A DNA stretch of 64,000 bases from Planctomycetota bacterium (GTDB taxonomy: Bacteria > Planctomycetota > UBA1135 > GCA-002686595): positions 41,962 through 105,961 of the forward strand of contig JAJDET010000171.1 in NCBI GenBank assembly GCA_029259655.1. Direction: 5' to 3'. The notes beneath the pieces are model-generated. The model searched no databases. It was not told the origin of the DNA and saw only the letters and a program-made list of their open reading frames with translations. Shown in pieces: positions 45,431 through 55,275 of this stretch. Made by a program: the position numbers and the translations under genes. Position 1 is the stretch's first letter. Each line of letters opens with the position of its first letter.

Positions 45431-47248
45431 ATGCAGATCGATCCGCCTCTCACGTTCGCGCTCGCGGCCGTCCTCTTCGGGAGCTTCCAGGGCCTCCCCG
45501 CGCACGCCCAGCGCCCCGCGACACAGACACCCAAGGACAAGGAGGTCCGCGTGCGACGCGGGCTCGGACCGTTCGGGCCGTTTCCGGCGCCGCCCTACGC
45601 CGGACCCGCCCAGCTCGTGCTCGTGAACGGGTTCGTGTACACGGTCGACGACGATCAGCCGACGGCGTCGGCGGTCGCGGTGCGCGACGGGGAGATCCTT
45701 CACGTCGGGAGCGACGCGGGTGCGCTGGCTTTCGCGGGACCGAACACCGAGGTGATCGATCTCGGCGGCCGTATGGCGATGCCGGGCGCGCACGACAGCC
45801 ACGTCCACATCCTGGAGGCGTTCCACGAGGCGACGGGGACGTGCTTCCTCCCGCCGGGGATTCCGATCGCGAACTACGTCCCCATCATCCAGGCCTGCGC
45901 GCCGAACCAGGTCGGGACGAGCTGGGTGCTCGGCTACGGTCACTCGATCTTCGACCTGCACCAGTTCATGGAGGGCGGCGGGTCGCCGAAGGGCATCCTC
46001 GACGCCGCGCTCCCGACACAGCCGGCGGCCTTCCTGGAGGAGACGTCGCACTCGGTGTGGGTGAACAGCGCGGGCCTCACAGCGGCGGGGATCACGGCGG
46101 CGACACCGGATCCACCCGGGGGCGTGATCCTCCGCGATCCGGGTACGGGCGAGCCCAACGGCATCCTGCTCGACGCCGCCGGTGAGATGGTGATGGACCT
46201 GGCGCTCGCGCCCAATCCCGCGCTCGAGCAGATGAACTACGACGCTCTCGTGCTCGGTTTGGCGGAGGCGAGCAAGAACGGCATCACGTCCCTGTGCGAC
46301 GCGCGCGCGTACTGGAAGCGCGGGTACGTGGAGGCCTGGGAGCGAGCGCGGGACGAGGGCACGTTGAGTGTGCGCGCGATCGTCGGGCTATGGGCCTACC
46401 CCTACGAGCTCGACGACGCGCAGCAGATCGCAGACCTCACGGCGCTCTACTCGAACGACCCGAAGTCGCTCCTGCGCTTCTCGCAGGTCAAGGTCTACGC
46501 CGACGGCGAGATCGGCCACACGACGGCGTCGCTCTTCCAGAACTACGATCTCGACCCGTTCTTCTTCGACGACCCGCTCGCGGGTCCGCAGGGCCTCAAG
46601 TACTTCGACGAGGCGCGCCTTACGAGCTACATCACGCAGCTCGAGGCCGTCGGTTTCGACTTCCACATCCACGCGATCGGCAACCGCGGAGTGCACGAGG
46701 CCCTGGACGCCATCGAGGCCGCCGCGATCGCCAACGGGGGCGCGAGCACCGCGCGGCACCGCCTGACGCACGTGCACCTGGTGCATCCCGTGGACGTACC
46801 GCGGTTCAGCGCGCTGAACGTGACCGCGGACTTCCAGCCCTTCGACAACGGCGACTTCAACTTCTTCTACTCCATCTACTTGCCGTTCTTCCTGATCCCC
46901 CAGCAGGCAGAGCGGCTCCGGGACGTCTACGACTCCGGCGCGCGCCTCGTGCTCAGCAGCGACTACGACGTCGAAGAGCTCTCGCCGTTCGCGGGGATGG
47001 AACGCGCGCTGCGGTTGGGCAGCCAGAGCCTCCCCGACATCGAATCCGCGATTCGCGCCTACACGATCGAGCCCGCCTACCTGATGCGTCAGGAAGACCG
47101 CACGGGCTCGCTCGAGGCCGGCAAGCGCGCCGACATCCTCGTCCTCGACCGCGACATCACGAGCATCCCCTTCGCGCAGCTCAGCCAGACGAAGGTGCTC
47201 TTGACGCTGCTGGATGGCGAGGAGGTCTGGAGAGACCCGGGTTTCTGA
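45431..47248 (+). CDS. Secreted amidohydrolase of the YtcJ/Amidohydro_3 type
   Basis: A 605-residue protein with a signal peptide (1-26, ending AHA). The amidohydrolase domain (about 60-600) has a HDSHVHI metal-binding motif near residue 120, EVIDLGGRMAMPGAHD just before it, and later His motifs (HIHAIGNRG, RLTHVHLVH) and a metal Asp region (SSDYDVEE). The C-terminal strand (EAGKRADILVLDRD) is typical of the subgroup, which includes N-acyl and cyclic amide hydrolases with mostly unknown substrates. Export is unusual but not unique for the subgroup. It is a single gene with no enzyme partner nearby. Confidence 0.85.
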   Translation: MQIDPPLTFALAAVLFGSFQGLPAHAQRPATQTPKDKEVRVRRGLGPFGPFPAPPYAGPAQLVLVNGFVYTVDDDQPTASAVAVRDGEILHVGSDAGALAFAGPNTEVIDLGGRMAMPGAHDSHVHILEAFHEATGTCFLPPGIPIANYVPIIQACAPNQVGTSWVLGYGHSIFDLHQFMEGGGSPKGILDAALPTQPAAFLEETSHSVWVNSAGLTAAGITAATPDPPGGVILRDPGTGEPNGILLDAAGEMVMDLALAPNPALEQMNYDALVLGLAEASKNGITSLCDARAYWKRGYVEAWERARDEGTLSVRAIVGLWAYPYELDDAQQIADLTALYSNDPKSLLRFSQVKVYADGEIGHTTASLFQNYDLDPFFFDDPLAGPQGLKYFDEARLTSYITQLEAVGFDFHIHAIGNRGVHEALDAIEAAAIANGGASTARHRLTHVHLVHPVDVPRFSALNVTADFQPFDNGDFNFFYSIYLPFFLIPQQAERLRDVYDSGARLVLSSDYDVEELSPFAGMERALRLGSQSLPDIESAIRAYTIEPAYLMRQEDRTGSLEAGKRADILVLDRDITSIPFAQLSQTKVLLTLLDGEEVWRDPGF

Positions 47249-47406
47249 AGCGCCAAGAGGGAACCCGGCAGGATTCGCAGGCGACTGAGGGGTGCCAGCA
47301 CTGACATCGAAGAGCTGACCGTCCAGCTCACCCGAATCCGGCCTTGAAAGAGCCCCGAGCCGGTTTCTCACGGGCATACAGCGTAGCCGGTCCGCTGCAG
47401 CGGCTT

Positions 47407-47413
47407 GTTGGGC
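47407..47413 (+). other. GTTGGGC core-like motif, 5' of atypical gene
   Basis: Matches GTTRRRY, the core of integron recombination sites, and lies in the sequence CGGCTTGTTGGGC that resembles the end of many attC sites. No matching RYYYAAC arm is seen within 120 bp, so the call is weak. Confidence 0.2.
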
Positions 47414-47522
47414 CGCTCAACCGAAGCGTCCGGCCGATGCAGAAAACCATCATGGCCTTGCCGAGCTTTGCATTGCAAAGTAACCTTCCCCGCGAAGTCT
47501 ACGACCCCTGGGACATGGCTTC

Positions 47523-47528
47523 GGAGGT
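47523..47528 (+). promoter_or_regulatory. Shine-Dalgarno GGAGGT
   Basis: GGAGGT lies 7 bp before the ATG at 47536. It decides that start over the two upstream in-frame starts at 47344 and 47515. Confidence 0.7.
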
Positions 47529-47535
47529 AAGAACA

Positions 47536-48117
47536 ATGGCAGGACTTGTGGAGAAGGGTGGCAGACGGCGCTGGGGCCGCTGGAGGCTGGCGGGCTGGGG
47601 GGCCGGAGCGCTAATGGTGCTGCTGGCCCTGGTTGCGAAGCAGTTCATCGGTGAAGTGAGCTGGGTGGACAATCTCGCTCAGACCGGGGCCCTGCTCATC
47701 GGCGTCGGTGTCGCGGTTGAACTGGCATTGAGGAAGACCGGCGAAGCCGCATACCGAGCCGCCATCGGTCTTGCGCTCGGCTCAGCGTTGCTCCTCGGCT
47801 GGGTGAACGGTGCCGTCGGCATCATCGGGTCCGAGGACAACGACGCTAACTTGATGTATGGCGGGGTGTTCGTTGTCGGAGCAATCGGTGCCATCATCGC
47901 GCGCTTCAAACCCGAAGGAATGGCGCGTGTGTTGTTCGCGACGGCGCTCGCTCAGATGTTGGTTGCCGTGATCGCGCTCGTCGGGCGGTTGGGTTCCCCT
48001 TATAGCGGGCCGCTGGAGATCGTATCCGTCAACGGATTCTTCGTTGCGCTGTTCCTTGGATCTGGCGTGCTGTTTCAGAAGGCGGCGCACGGGCGATCCG
48101 AACGGGGCGCGGCCTGA
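47536..48117 (+). CDS. Polytopic membrane protein with atypical base usage
   Basis: A 193-residue protein with four to five hydrophobic helices (from about residue 22, then 40-60, 65-85, 105-125, 150-175). The start is set by GGAGGT. Third-position G/C is visibly lower than in flanking genes (many GTT, TTG, GAA and ATC/ATT mixtures), and the sequence has no relatives that I recognise. Direct copies of GTTGGGC lie 130 bp upstream and 37 bp after the gene. These traits suggest acquisition from another lineage, possibly as a gene cassette, but this is uncertain. Confidence 0.6.
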   Translation: MAGLVEKGGRRRWGRWRLAGWGAGALMVLLALVAKQFIGEVSWVDNLAQTGALLIGVGVAVELALRKTGEAAYRAAIGLALGSALLLGWVNGAVGIIGSEDNDANLMYGGVFVVGAIGAIIARFKPEGMARVLFATALAQMLVAVIALVGRLGSPYSGPLEIVSVNGFFVALFLGSGVLFQKAAHGRSERGAA

Positions 48118-48153
48118 CTCGAATTCGACAGACCGGTGCAACGCTGGTGGTAG

Positions 48154-48160
48154 GTTGGGC
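48154..48160 (+). other. GTTGGGC core-like motif, 3' of atypical gene
   Basis: Second copy of the 7-mer found 5' of the same gene; same caveat applies. No attC hairpin arms are obvious between gene end and motif. Confidence 0.2.
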
Positions 48161-48243
48161 AGGTCCGCATATCGCGGGCGCGGCGAAGGCAATGGGCGTG
48201 GGCCAGTCGGGTCGAAGAGGGCCGGTCCCGCGAAGGTCCCCCC

Positions 48244-49557
48244 CTACTTCGACACAATCCATCCGATCATCCGGCGCATCGTCGGGGCCTGGCCCGTCGC
48301 CAGGAGCCCGATGCGGAAGACCTTGCCGCCGGCCCACACGCAGGCGGCCGTGAAGGCGCAGGTGAGCACGATCGCGAGGCCGAGCTGCCACAGCGGCGGG
48401 CCGGGCGGGATCGCGACGCGCATCAGCATCAGCATCGGGGTCGCCGGCGGGAACAGCGACACCGCGACCGACATCGGGCTGTTCGGCGACTCGAGCACGA
48501 CCATCCAGAAGAACATCGGGATCAGGACGAGCATCATCGCCGGCGTCATCAGGCTCTGCGCGTCGCGCATCTCCGAGCAGGCGGCGCCGATGGCGGCGAA
48601 GATGGACGTGTAGATCAAGAGCGCGAGGACCTGAAAGAAGAGGAACCAGAGGTAGACCCCGAGCGGGATCAGGTTCTCGATCCCGAAGTAGTGCGTCGAG
48701 ATCACGACGGCACCCAGGTAGAGCACCGACAGGGTCATCGAGACGAAAACCGTCCCGACGATCTTCCCCATCATGAGCTCGAACGGGGTCACGGCCGAGA
48801 CCAGGACCTCCGAGATCTTCTGCATCTTCTCCTCGAGCACGACGTTGAGCGCCTGGGGCGCGCTCATCATCAAGAGCATGAAGAGCAGGAACATCGCCAC
48901 GGAGGGCACGACGAAGTTCTTCACGTCGTCGTCCTCCTCGCCGCCGACCTCCTCCCCCTCCTCGGACACCTCGAAAAGCCCGGCCTCCTTGAAGCGAACG
49001 CGCCGCGTCAGGTCGTCGATCAGGTCGGGGTCGAGGTCGGCCTTCGCGAAACGCTCCTTCTCGACCGCGTCCTGAACGATGCGCTCGATCCAGTCGGGCA
49101 GGTCGTCGTAGGTCGGATTGTCGGAGAAGTACGAGACGCCGTCGTCGTGACTGCGCTTGGTCTCGAACGCATCCTCGCCGATCACGACGAACCCGAAGAG
49201 CTCGTCCGAGCGGACGCGATCGGAGAGGACGATCTCGGGCGAGCGCTGCTCGCCCTCGGCGGGGACGTACGCCTCGACGACGAACCGGGCCGCGACCTGC
49301 TCCGAGCTCCCGTCGTCCTCCACCTCGAACACGTCCGCGTTGCGCTCCTCCGCCGCGCTCGCGATGTTCTCGTAGAGCCGCTCGGTGTGGTCGACGATCG
49401 CCACCGTGCGGTCTCTGACGTCCTCGCTCTCCTCGGCGATGAGCTTGGCGATCAGCCCGCCGCCCATCATCACCGGCATCATGACGACGCCGAGGATGAA
49501 GGCCTTGCTGCGCACGGCGTTCAGGTACTCGGTCACCGCGATCGTCAGCACCTTCAT
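48244..49557 (-). CDS. ABC-2 type transporter permease (Nat-type)
   Basis: A 437-residue permease with an N-terminal helix (about 20-38), a large extracytoplasmic loop of about 180 residues and five further helices in the second half. The loop plus KISEVLVSAVTPFELMMGKIVG signature matches Na+/drug exporter (NatB-like/COG1668) permeases. The ATG (MKVLTIAVTEY) overlaps the stop of the ATPase gene (ATGA); the frame is open further upstream but that part overlaps the ATPase. The substrate cannot be read from sequence. Confidence 0.87.
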   Translation of the reverse strand: MKVLTIAVTEYLNAVRSKAFILGVVMMPVMMGGGLIAKLIAEESEDVRDRTVAIVDHTERLYENIASAAEERNADVFEVEDDGSSEQVAARFVVEAYVPAEGEQRSPEIVLSDRVRSDELFGFVVIGEDAFETKRSHDDGVSYFSDNPTYDDLPDWIERIVQDAVEKERFAKADLDPDLIDDLTRRVRFKEAGLFEVSEEGEEVGGEEDDDVKNFVVPSVAMFLLFMLLMMSAPQALNVVLEEKMQKISEVLVSAVTPFELMMGKIVGTVFVSMTLSVLYLGAVVISTHYFGIENLIPLGVYLWFLFFQVLALLIYTSIFAAIGAACSEMRDAQSLMTPAMMLVLIPMFFWMVVLESPNSPMSVAVSLFPPATPMLMLMRVAIPPGPPLWQLGLAIVLTCAFTAACVWAGGKVFRIGLLATGQAPTMRRMIGWIVSK

Positions 49558-50462
49558 GCGACCGCCTCTCGCGCCTCGGGTCCGGCGATGCGGATGAAGA
49601 TGTCGTGCAGCGACGGATGCGCGATCTCGAAGTGCTGCACGCGCGTTCGGCCCGTGAGCGTCTTGAGCAGCTCCTGGGGGTCGCCGTCGTAGCGCAGCTC
49701 CTGGGTCTGCCCCAGATCTAGGATCCGGTCGACCCCCGCGATGCCCTCGACGTGCCTGCGCCCCCCCTCCAGACGGACGCGGATCGTGTCGGAGCCGTAC
49801 TCGGCGCGGACGGTCTCGAGCGTCCCGTCGAGCACCTTGCGCCCGCGGAAGATCATGAACACCGAGTCGCAGAGCTGCTCGGCCATGGCCATGTCGTGCG
49901 TGGAGAAGATGACCGTGATGCCCGCCTTCTTGAGCTCGAGGATCGCCTCGCGCAGCACCTCGAGATTGACGGGATCCAGACCGGAGAACGGCTCGTCGAG
50001 GATCACGAGCTCGGGCGCCGACAGCACGGTGCTGATGAACTGGACCTTCTGCGCCATGCCCTTGGAGAGCGCCTCGACCTTCTTCGTCGCCCAGTCGGAG
50101 AGCCCCATGCGCTCGAGCCACACGTCACCCGCGCTCCGCGCATCTCGCGCCGTCATGCCCTTGAGGCTCCCGTAGTAAGTGAGGAGCCTCCGCACCGTCA
50201 TCTTCTTGTAGAGGCCGCGCTCCTCCGGCAGATAGCCGATGCGGTCGTTCGCCGCGCGCGTCCCGCGCTCGCCGAGGACCTCGATCTCGCCACGGTCGGG
50301 ATGGATGATGTGGAGGATCATCCGGATGGTGGTCGTCTTCCCCGAGCCGTTCGGTCCGATGAAGCCATGGACCGACCCGGCGGGCACTTCGAGGTCGACG
50401 TCGTCGACCGCGGTGTGCGCACCGTAGGTCTTCGTGACGCCAGTCAGGCGAACTGCGTTCAT
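49554..50462 (-). CDS. ABC transporter ATPase (NatA-like)
   Basis: A 302-residue ATPase with Walker A GPNGSGKTT (residues about 36-44), signature LSKGM (around 133-137), Walker B LVILDEPFSGLDP (around 152-164) and a switch His in STHD. A C-terminal extension of about 85 residues after the ATPase core is typical of the Nat/COG4152 subgroup. It is followed directly by its permease. Confidence 0.92.
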   Translation of the reverse strand: MNAVRLTGVTKTYGAHTAVDDVDLEVPAGSVHGFIGPNGSGKTTTIRMILHIIHPDRGEIEVLGERGTRAANDRIGYLPEERGLYKKMTVRRLLTYYGSLKGMTARDARSAGDVWLERMGLSDWATKKVEALSKGMAQKVQFISTVLSAPELVILDEPFSGLDPVNLEVLREAILELKKAGITVIFSTHDMAMAEQLCDSVFMIFRGRKVLDGTLETVRAEYGSDTIRVRLEGGRRHVEGIAGVDRILDLGQTQELRYDGDPQELLKTLTGRTRVQHFEIAHPSLHDIFIRIAGPEAREAVA

Positions 50463-50625
50463 GGACGGGGAGTGGGAAGCGGAGCCGCGCGAGCGCCAGT
50501 ACTGTCGCCTCGTCCTCGGAGCATTTCCAGGACTTACGCTGCGGAGAGAAGGCCGCCGGACTACCGCTCGTCCCGACCAGAGGTCATGCTAGGTGTCGAG
50601 GAGCCCGGAGGATCCGGGAGCACAC

Positions 50626-51900
<1,275 letters not shown>

Positions 51901-51929
51901 AGCGCGGCCGACAAGTCGGCCACGCGTGA

Positions 51930-51987
51930 CTTGGCGCGCATCAGCGCGCGCCAAGGATGCCCTGCGGGCGGCTACGGCGCGACTCCG
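51930..51987. repeat. 58-bp direct repeat, copy 1, with hairpin
   Basis: Identical to 52002-52059. The first 26 bp form a hairpin: CTTGGCGCGC pairs with GCGCGCCAAG around a six-base loop. It lies 29 bp after the glgC stop. Confidence 0.85.
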
Positions 51988-52001
51988 TCTACCGAGTGTG
52001 G

Positions 52002-52059
52002 CTTGGCGCGCATCAGCGCGCGCCAAGGATGCCCTGCGGGCGGCTACGGCGCGACTCCG
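52002..52059. repeat. 58-bp direct repeat, copy 2, with hairpin
   Basis: Perfect copy of 51930-51987 after a 14-bp spacer (period 72). It lies 50 bp before the stop codon of the convergent esterase gene. Each copy could fold into a bidirectional terminator-like hairpin. Confidence 0.85.
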
Positions 52060-52109
52060 CGCCGGGCTCGGCCTTCGGCCTCGGCGAGGTCCGCTTTTTG
52101 GCCGGATCC

Positions 52110-52865
52110 CTAGCCCGCGTCCGTCGTCTCGGGCACCGGCACGAGCTCGCGCAGGTACTGCGGGAGCATCTCGCGCCACGTCGGCCAGTCGTGGTCGTAG
52201 TCCTCGCCCCAGGCGTCGACGCGATTGGGGATGCCCTTCGCTCCGAGGATCTCGGCCATGCGCCAGGACTGAGCAGGCTCTTCCCAGCGCCCGTCGCCGT
52301 GCGTCAGGAGGATGTGACGCTCGCGCAGCTTGTCGAGGTGCGGCCCCTCCGGCATCTGCTCGAGGAAGTGGATCGGCGACGACTCGTAGAAGTTCGCCGT
52401 CATCTTCCCCTCCGTGAACTTCGTCAGGTCGTAGGTGCCGCTCATGCAGACCGCCTGGGAGAACACGTCGGGATAGCGGCAGAGCACTGCAGACGCGTGG
52501 AACGCACCGATCGACGCACCGGCCGTCACGACCTCGATCTCGTCGGACTGGCAGTCCGCCTGGATGGCCGGCACGACCTCGTGGCGCACGAAGTCGTGGA
52601 ACTGGTTCTGGACCCAGGTCGCGTGCTCGAGCGTGTTGTCCTTCGAGAACATCGCCTCGCCGGCGACGCTGTCGACCGAGTAGACCTTGATGCGCCCCTC
52701 TTCCATGAGCGGGCCGAGCACGCTCAGCATGAGGAAGCGCTCGCACTCCTCCGCGTCGCCCGCCGCCGTCGGAAACAGGAGGATCGGCGTCCCGTGGGTC
52801 CCCCACCGGACGACGTCGACGTCGCGCTCGAGCCGCTTGGAATACCAGGTGGACTTCTCCTTCAC
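52110..52865 (-). CDS. COG4947-like alpha/beta-hydrolase (esterase)
   Basis: A 251-residue protein from a GTG (MKEKSTWYSKRL). It has the esterase/lipase fold: strand-turn PILLFPTAAGD near residue 27, nucleophile elbow GASIG with Ser118, and an EDYDHDWPTW stretch with the likely catalytic His near residue 230. This family (COG4947-type) has no settled substrate. No signal peptide is present, so it acts in the cytoplasm. It is the last gene of the minus-strand operon, 10 bp after an ATP-grasp gene. Confidence 0.75.
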   Translation of the reverse strand: MKEKSTWYSKRLERDVDVVRWGTHGTPILLFPTAAGDAEECERFLMLSVLGPLMEEGRIKVYSVDSVAGEAMFSKDNTLEHATWVQNQFHDFVRHEVVPAIQADCQSDEIEVVTAGASIGAFHASAVLCRYPDVFSQAVCMSGTYDLTKFTEGKMTANFYESSPIHFLEQMPEGPHLDKLRERHILLTHGDGRWEEPAQSWRMAEILGAKGIPNRVDAWGEDYDHDWPTWREMLPQYLRELVPVPETTDAG

Positions 52866-52875
52866 GCTCTTCTCC

Positions 52876-54126
52876 TCAGCCCGTGGTCTGGGCTTCCTTC
52901 TCGCGCCAGGACTGCACGCGAGTCCAGAACAGGTCGGTGTACTCGTCCCACTCGTGCTCGGGGTACATGGCCTCCACCTTCTTGCGGAAGGCGCCCTTCG
53001 CGGAGTCGCCGCCGAAGTACTCCCAGGCGACCTCGTCGAGGTTCGCGAGGTGCTCGTCGCAGAACTCCTCGAAGCGCTCCGTCTCGAAGTGCTCGTCCGC
53101 AACGCGCCCGTAGGCTTCGAGCTTCTCCCGGTACGGCGCGTTCCCCTCGGCGATCTCGTAGAAGGGGCGCCAGTCGAGGTTGAGCCGCATCGGGCGCTTC
53201 GTCGCCGCACAGAAGAGCGACCAGCGGATCTTGGCCTTCACGAGCCACGCGAAGTGGTAGTGCAGCGACGTGACCTGGGAGTCGGGGCAGGCGTTGGCGA
53301 AGTCGATCGGATGCCAGATACCGTCCACGGTGCCGCGCAGCGCCTCGAACGAGTTGAAGTCCCAGCCGAAGAAGCTGTTGACGGTCAGGGTCGAGTTGCG
53401 AAGCACCTGGAGGTCGTCGTCGGACAGGTCCGGCTCACCGACGACGTAGCGGTCGTGCTGCGGCGCCGAGGGGTCGTAGGACACGGCCCGCACCTGCGGG
53501 CCGACGCCGATGCAGCGCACGAAGAAGTCGTGCGGATCGACCGCTTTCTGCAGGTGCATGATGAGCCGTCCGCTCTCCTCGTACGCCTTTTTGAGCTCCT
53601 CGACGTTGTCGATCTTGCTGACGCCGATCCACGCGCCCCCGTCGTAGGGCTTCATGAACAGCGGGTATCCGATGCTCTCCCCGAGCTCCTCGAGGTCGAA
53701 GAGCCGCGCGTAGCGCTCCAGGGTCGAAGCGAGGTCCGGGTTCTCCTCGTGCTCCTTGGGCGGAACGAGGATCGTCTTGGGGACCGGCATCCCGAGCTTC
53801 ATCATCGCGCAGTAGCTCGTCTGCTTCTCCATCGACTGGAACGTCCACGGGTTGTTGAACACGTAGGTCCCGTCCATGACGATGATCTTCTTGATCCACT
53901 CGCGGCTGGTCCGGTACCAGTGCACGAGGCGATCTATGACCAGGTCGTACCGCTTGGGTGCGTTGAGATCGAACGGCTCGATCATCACGCGCTCGACGTC
54001 GAACTTCACGCGCTCGCCGCCGATCTTCACGACCGGGTCGAGCTTGCGGATTATCTCCTCGTAGCAGAGCGGCCAGCAGAGGTCCGCTCCGAGCGAGAGA
54101 CCGATCTTTCGTGTGACGTCGCGCAC
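52876..54126 (-). CDS. ATP-grasp protein, RimK-like
   Basis: A 416-residue protein. The ATP-grasp core is recognisable from SIGYPLFMKPYDGGAWIGVSK (Lys159), the preceding SMEKQTSYCAMMKLGMPVP block, and later RLNLDWRPFYEIAEG with acidic metal ligands. ATP-grasp enzymes activate a carboxylate as acyl phosphate and join it to an amine, thiol or hydroxyl. This one differs clearly from the other three in the cluster, and it has an unusually long C-terminal tail (about 330-416) with helical character. Substrate is unknown. It lies 9 bp after the esterase gene at 54136-55275. Confidence 0.8.
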   Translation of the reverse strand: MRDVTRKIGLSLGADLCWPLCYEEIIRKLDPVVKIGGERVKFDVERVMIEPFDLNAPKRYDLVIDRLVHWYRTSREWIKKIIVMDGTYVFNNPWTFQSMEKQTSYCAMMKLGMPVPKTILVPPKEHEENPDLASTLERYARLFDLEELGESIGYPLFMKPYDGGAWIGVSKIDNVEELKKAYEESGRLIMHLQKAVDPHDFFVRCIGVGPQVRAVSYDPSAPQHDRYVVGEPDLSDDDLQVLRNSTLTVNSFFGWDFNSFEALRGTVDGIWHPIDFANACPDSQVTSLHYHFAWLVKAKIRWSLFCAATKRPMRLNLDWRPFYEIAEGNAPYREKLEAYGRVADEHFETERFEEFCDEHLANLDEVAWEYFGGDSAKGAFRKKVEAMYPEHEWDEYTDLFWTRVQSWREKEAQTTG

Positions 54127-54135
54127 GTTCTCCTC

Positions 54136-55275
54136 CTATTCGTAGACCATCCAGAGCGGACCGGGGAACAGCCACGAGAGCCCCTCGCGAAGGCGGTCGC
54201 GCCAGTTCTCCCAGTTGTGCCCGTCGCGGGCCTCGGTGTAGCGAACGTCCATCCCCGTACGCTCGAGCAGCGGAACCATCGAGCGGTTGTAGTAGATCAT
54301 GGGTTCGTAGGTTCCGCAGCTCATGTAGACCTTCTCCACCGGCTTGCCGGGCTCCTCGCGGAAGGCGTTCACGAACTTGACCACCGGATCGAACACCGGA
54401 CCGCCCTCGTGCTCGTCACCGATGTCCGTGAAGGCGAACGACCCCGACTGGACCAGGAGCGCGGAGAACGTCCCCGGGTAACGCCACGCGGTCGCGAGCG
54501 ACGCGACGGCCCCGAAGCTCGAGCCCATGATGCCCCGTGCGGCGGGAACACCGACCAGCGAGTAGCGCTCCTCCATGATCGGAATGAGCTCCTCGACGAT
54601 GAACTTCGCGTGGTTCTCGTCGTCGGCGTACTCGCTCATCCGGTTCGGCGACTGCGTCAGCACCGCGACGAGCGGCGGAATCTCGAGCCTGTGGATCAGG
54701 TTGTCGAGGATTATCTTCAGCCCGGCGAACCGCAGGAAGTCCTCGCCGTCGTGGACGACGAGCAACGGATACCGTCGCGTCTCGCGGTAACGAGCGGGCA
54801 GGTACACCTGGAAATCGCGCGGCCCGCCGAGCACGTCGCTCCCGAGGACGTGCTCCACGATCTCGCCCGGCCGGGCCTCCGGATCGGGGAGCGACCAATC
54901 CGGCACCTCGTATCCGTGGCCGTAGACGACTGAGTTCGCCCCGAATGGATCGTGGGCGAAGTTCGCGTTGAGCGGGTCCTGGACGAGGCGGTGCTCGTCG
55001 CCGTTGACGACCTCGAGCTTGTACTCCACCCGCGACTGGGCGGGCAGCTCCATCTCGAGCCGCCAGAACTCGGTCCCCGCGATGCGCGTGAACGCCTGAG
55101 TCGACGACAGCCCGTAGATCCAGTGCCGCAGCAAGACCTCGTCCGCGTGTCCGCGGTAGATGAACGTCGCGGTCGTGCCGTCGATCAGGGGGAACTCGTT
55201 CTCGCGCACGAACTCCTCGAGCGACTCGAAATCGATCGGGCCCGAACGCCTGAGGTCACCGAGCGTGATCGTCAT
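54136..55275 (-). CDS. Esterase with N-terminal Ig-like domain (Fes/enterochelin-esterase-like)
   Basis: A 379-residue protein. Residues about 25-125 look like a beta-sandwich early-set domain, as in glycogen-branching enzymes and enterochelin esterases (RGHADEVLLRHW, FWRLEMELP, YKLEVVNG). Residues 140-379 are the esterase domain: LLVVHDGEDFLR (oxyanion-hole strand), MGSSFGAVAS with Ser253, and EARDGHNWENW near residue 355 with the likely catalytic His. The ATG overlaps the stop of the S51 protein gene. An ester of a carboxylate with a sugar or hydroxy acid would be a plausible substrate. Confidence 0.8.
   Translation of the reverse strand: MTITLGDLRRSGPIDFESLEEFVRENEFPLIDGTTATFIYRGHADEVLLRHWIYGLSSTQAFTRIAGTEFWRLEMELPAQSRVEYKLEVVNGDEHRLVQDPLNANFAHDPFGANSVVYGHGYEVPDWSLPDPEARPGEIVEHVLGSDVLGGPRDFQVYLPARYRETRRYPLLVVHDGEDFLRFAGLKIILDNLIHRLEIPPLVAVLTQSPNRMSEYADDENHAKFIVEELIPIMEERYSLVGVPAARGIMGSSFGAVASLATAWRYPGTFSALLVQSGSFAFTDIGDEHEGGPVFDPVVKFVNAFREEPGKPVEKVYMSCGTYEPMIYYNRSMVPLLERTGMDVRYTEARDGHNWENWRDRLREGLSWLFPGPLWMVYE

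Noticed and set aside
51930..52059. CRISPR array
   Set aside because: Only two repeat units with a 14-bp spacer, and no cas gene; CRISPR spacers are about 30-40 bp.
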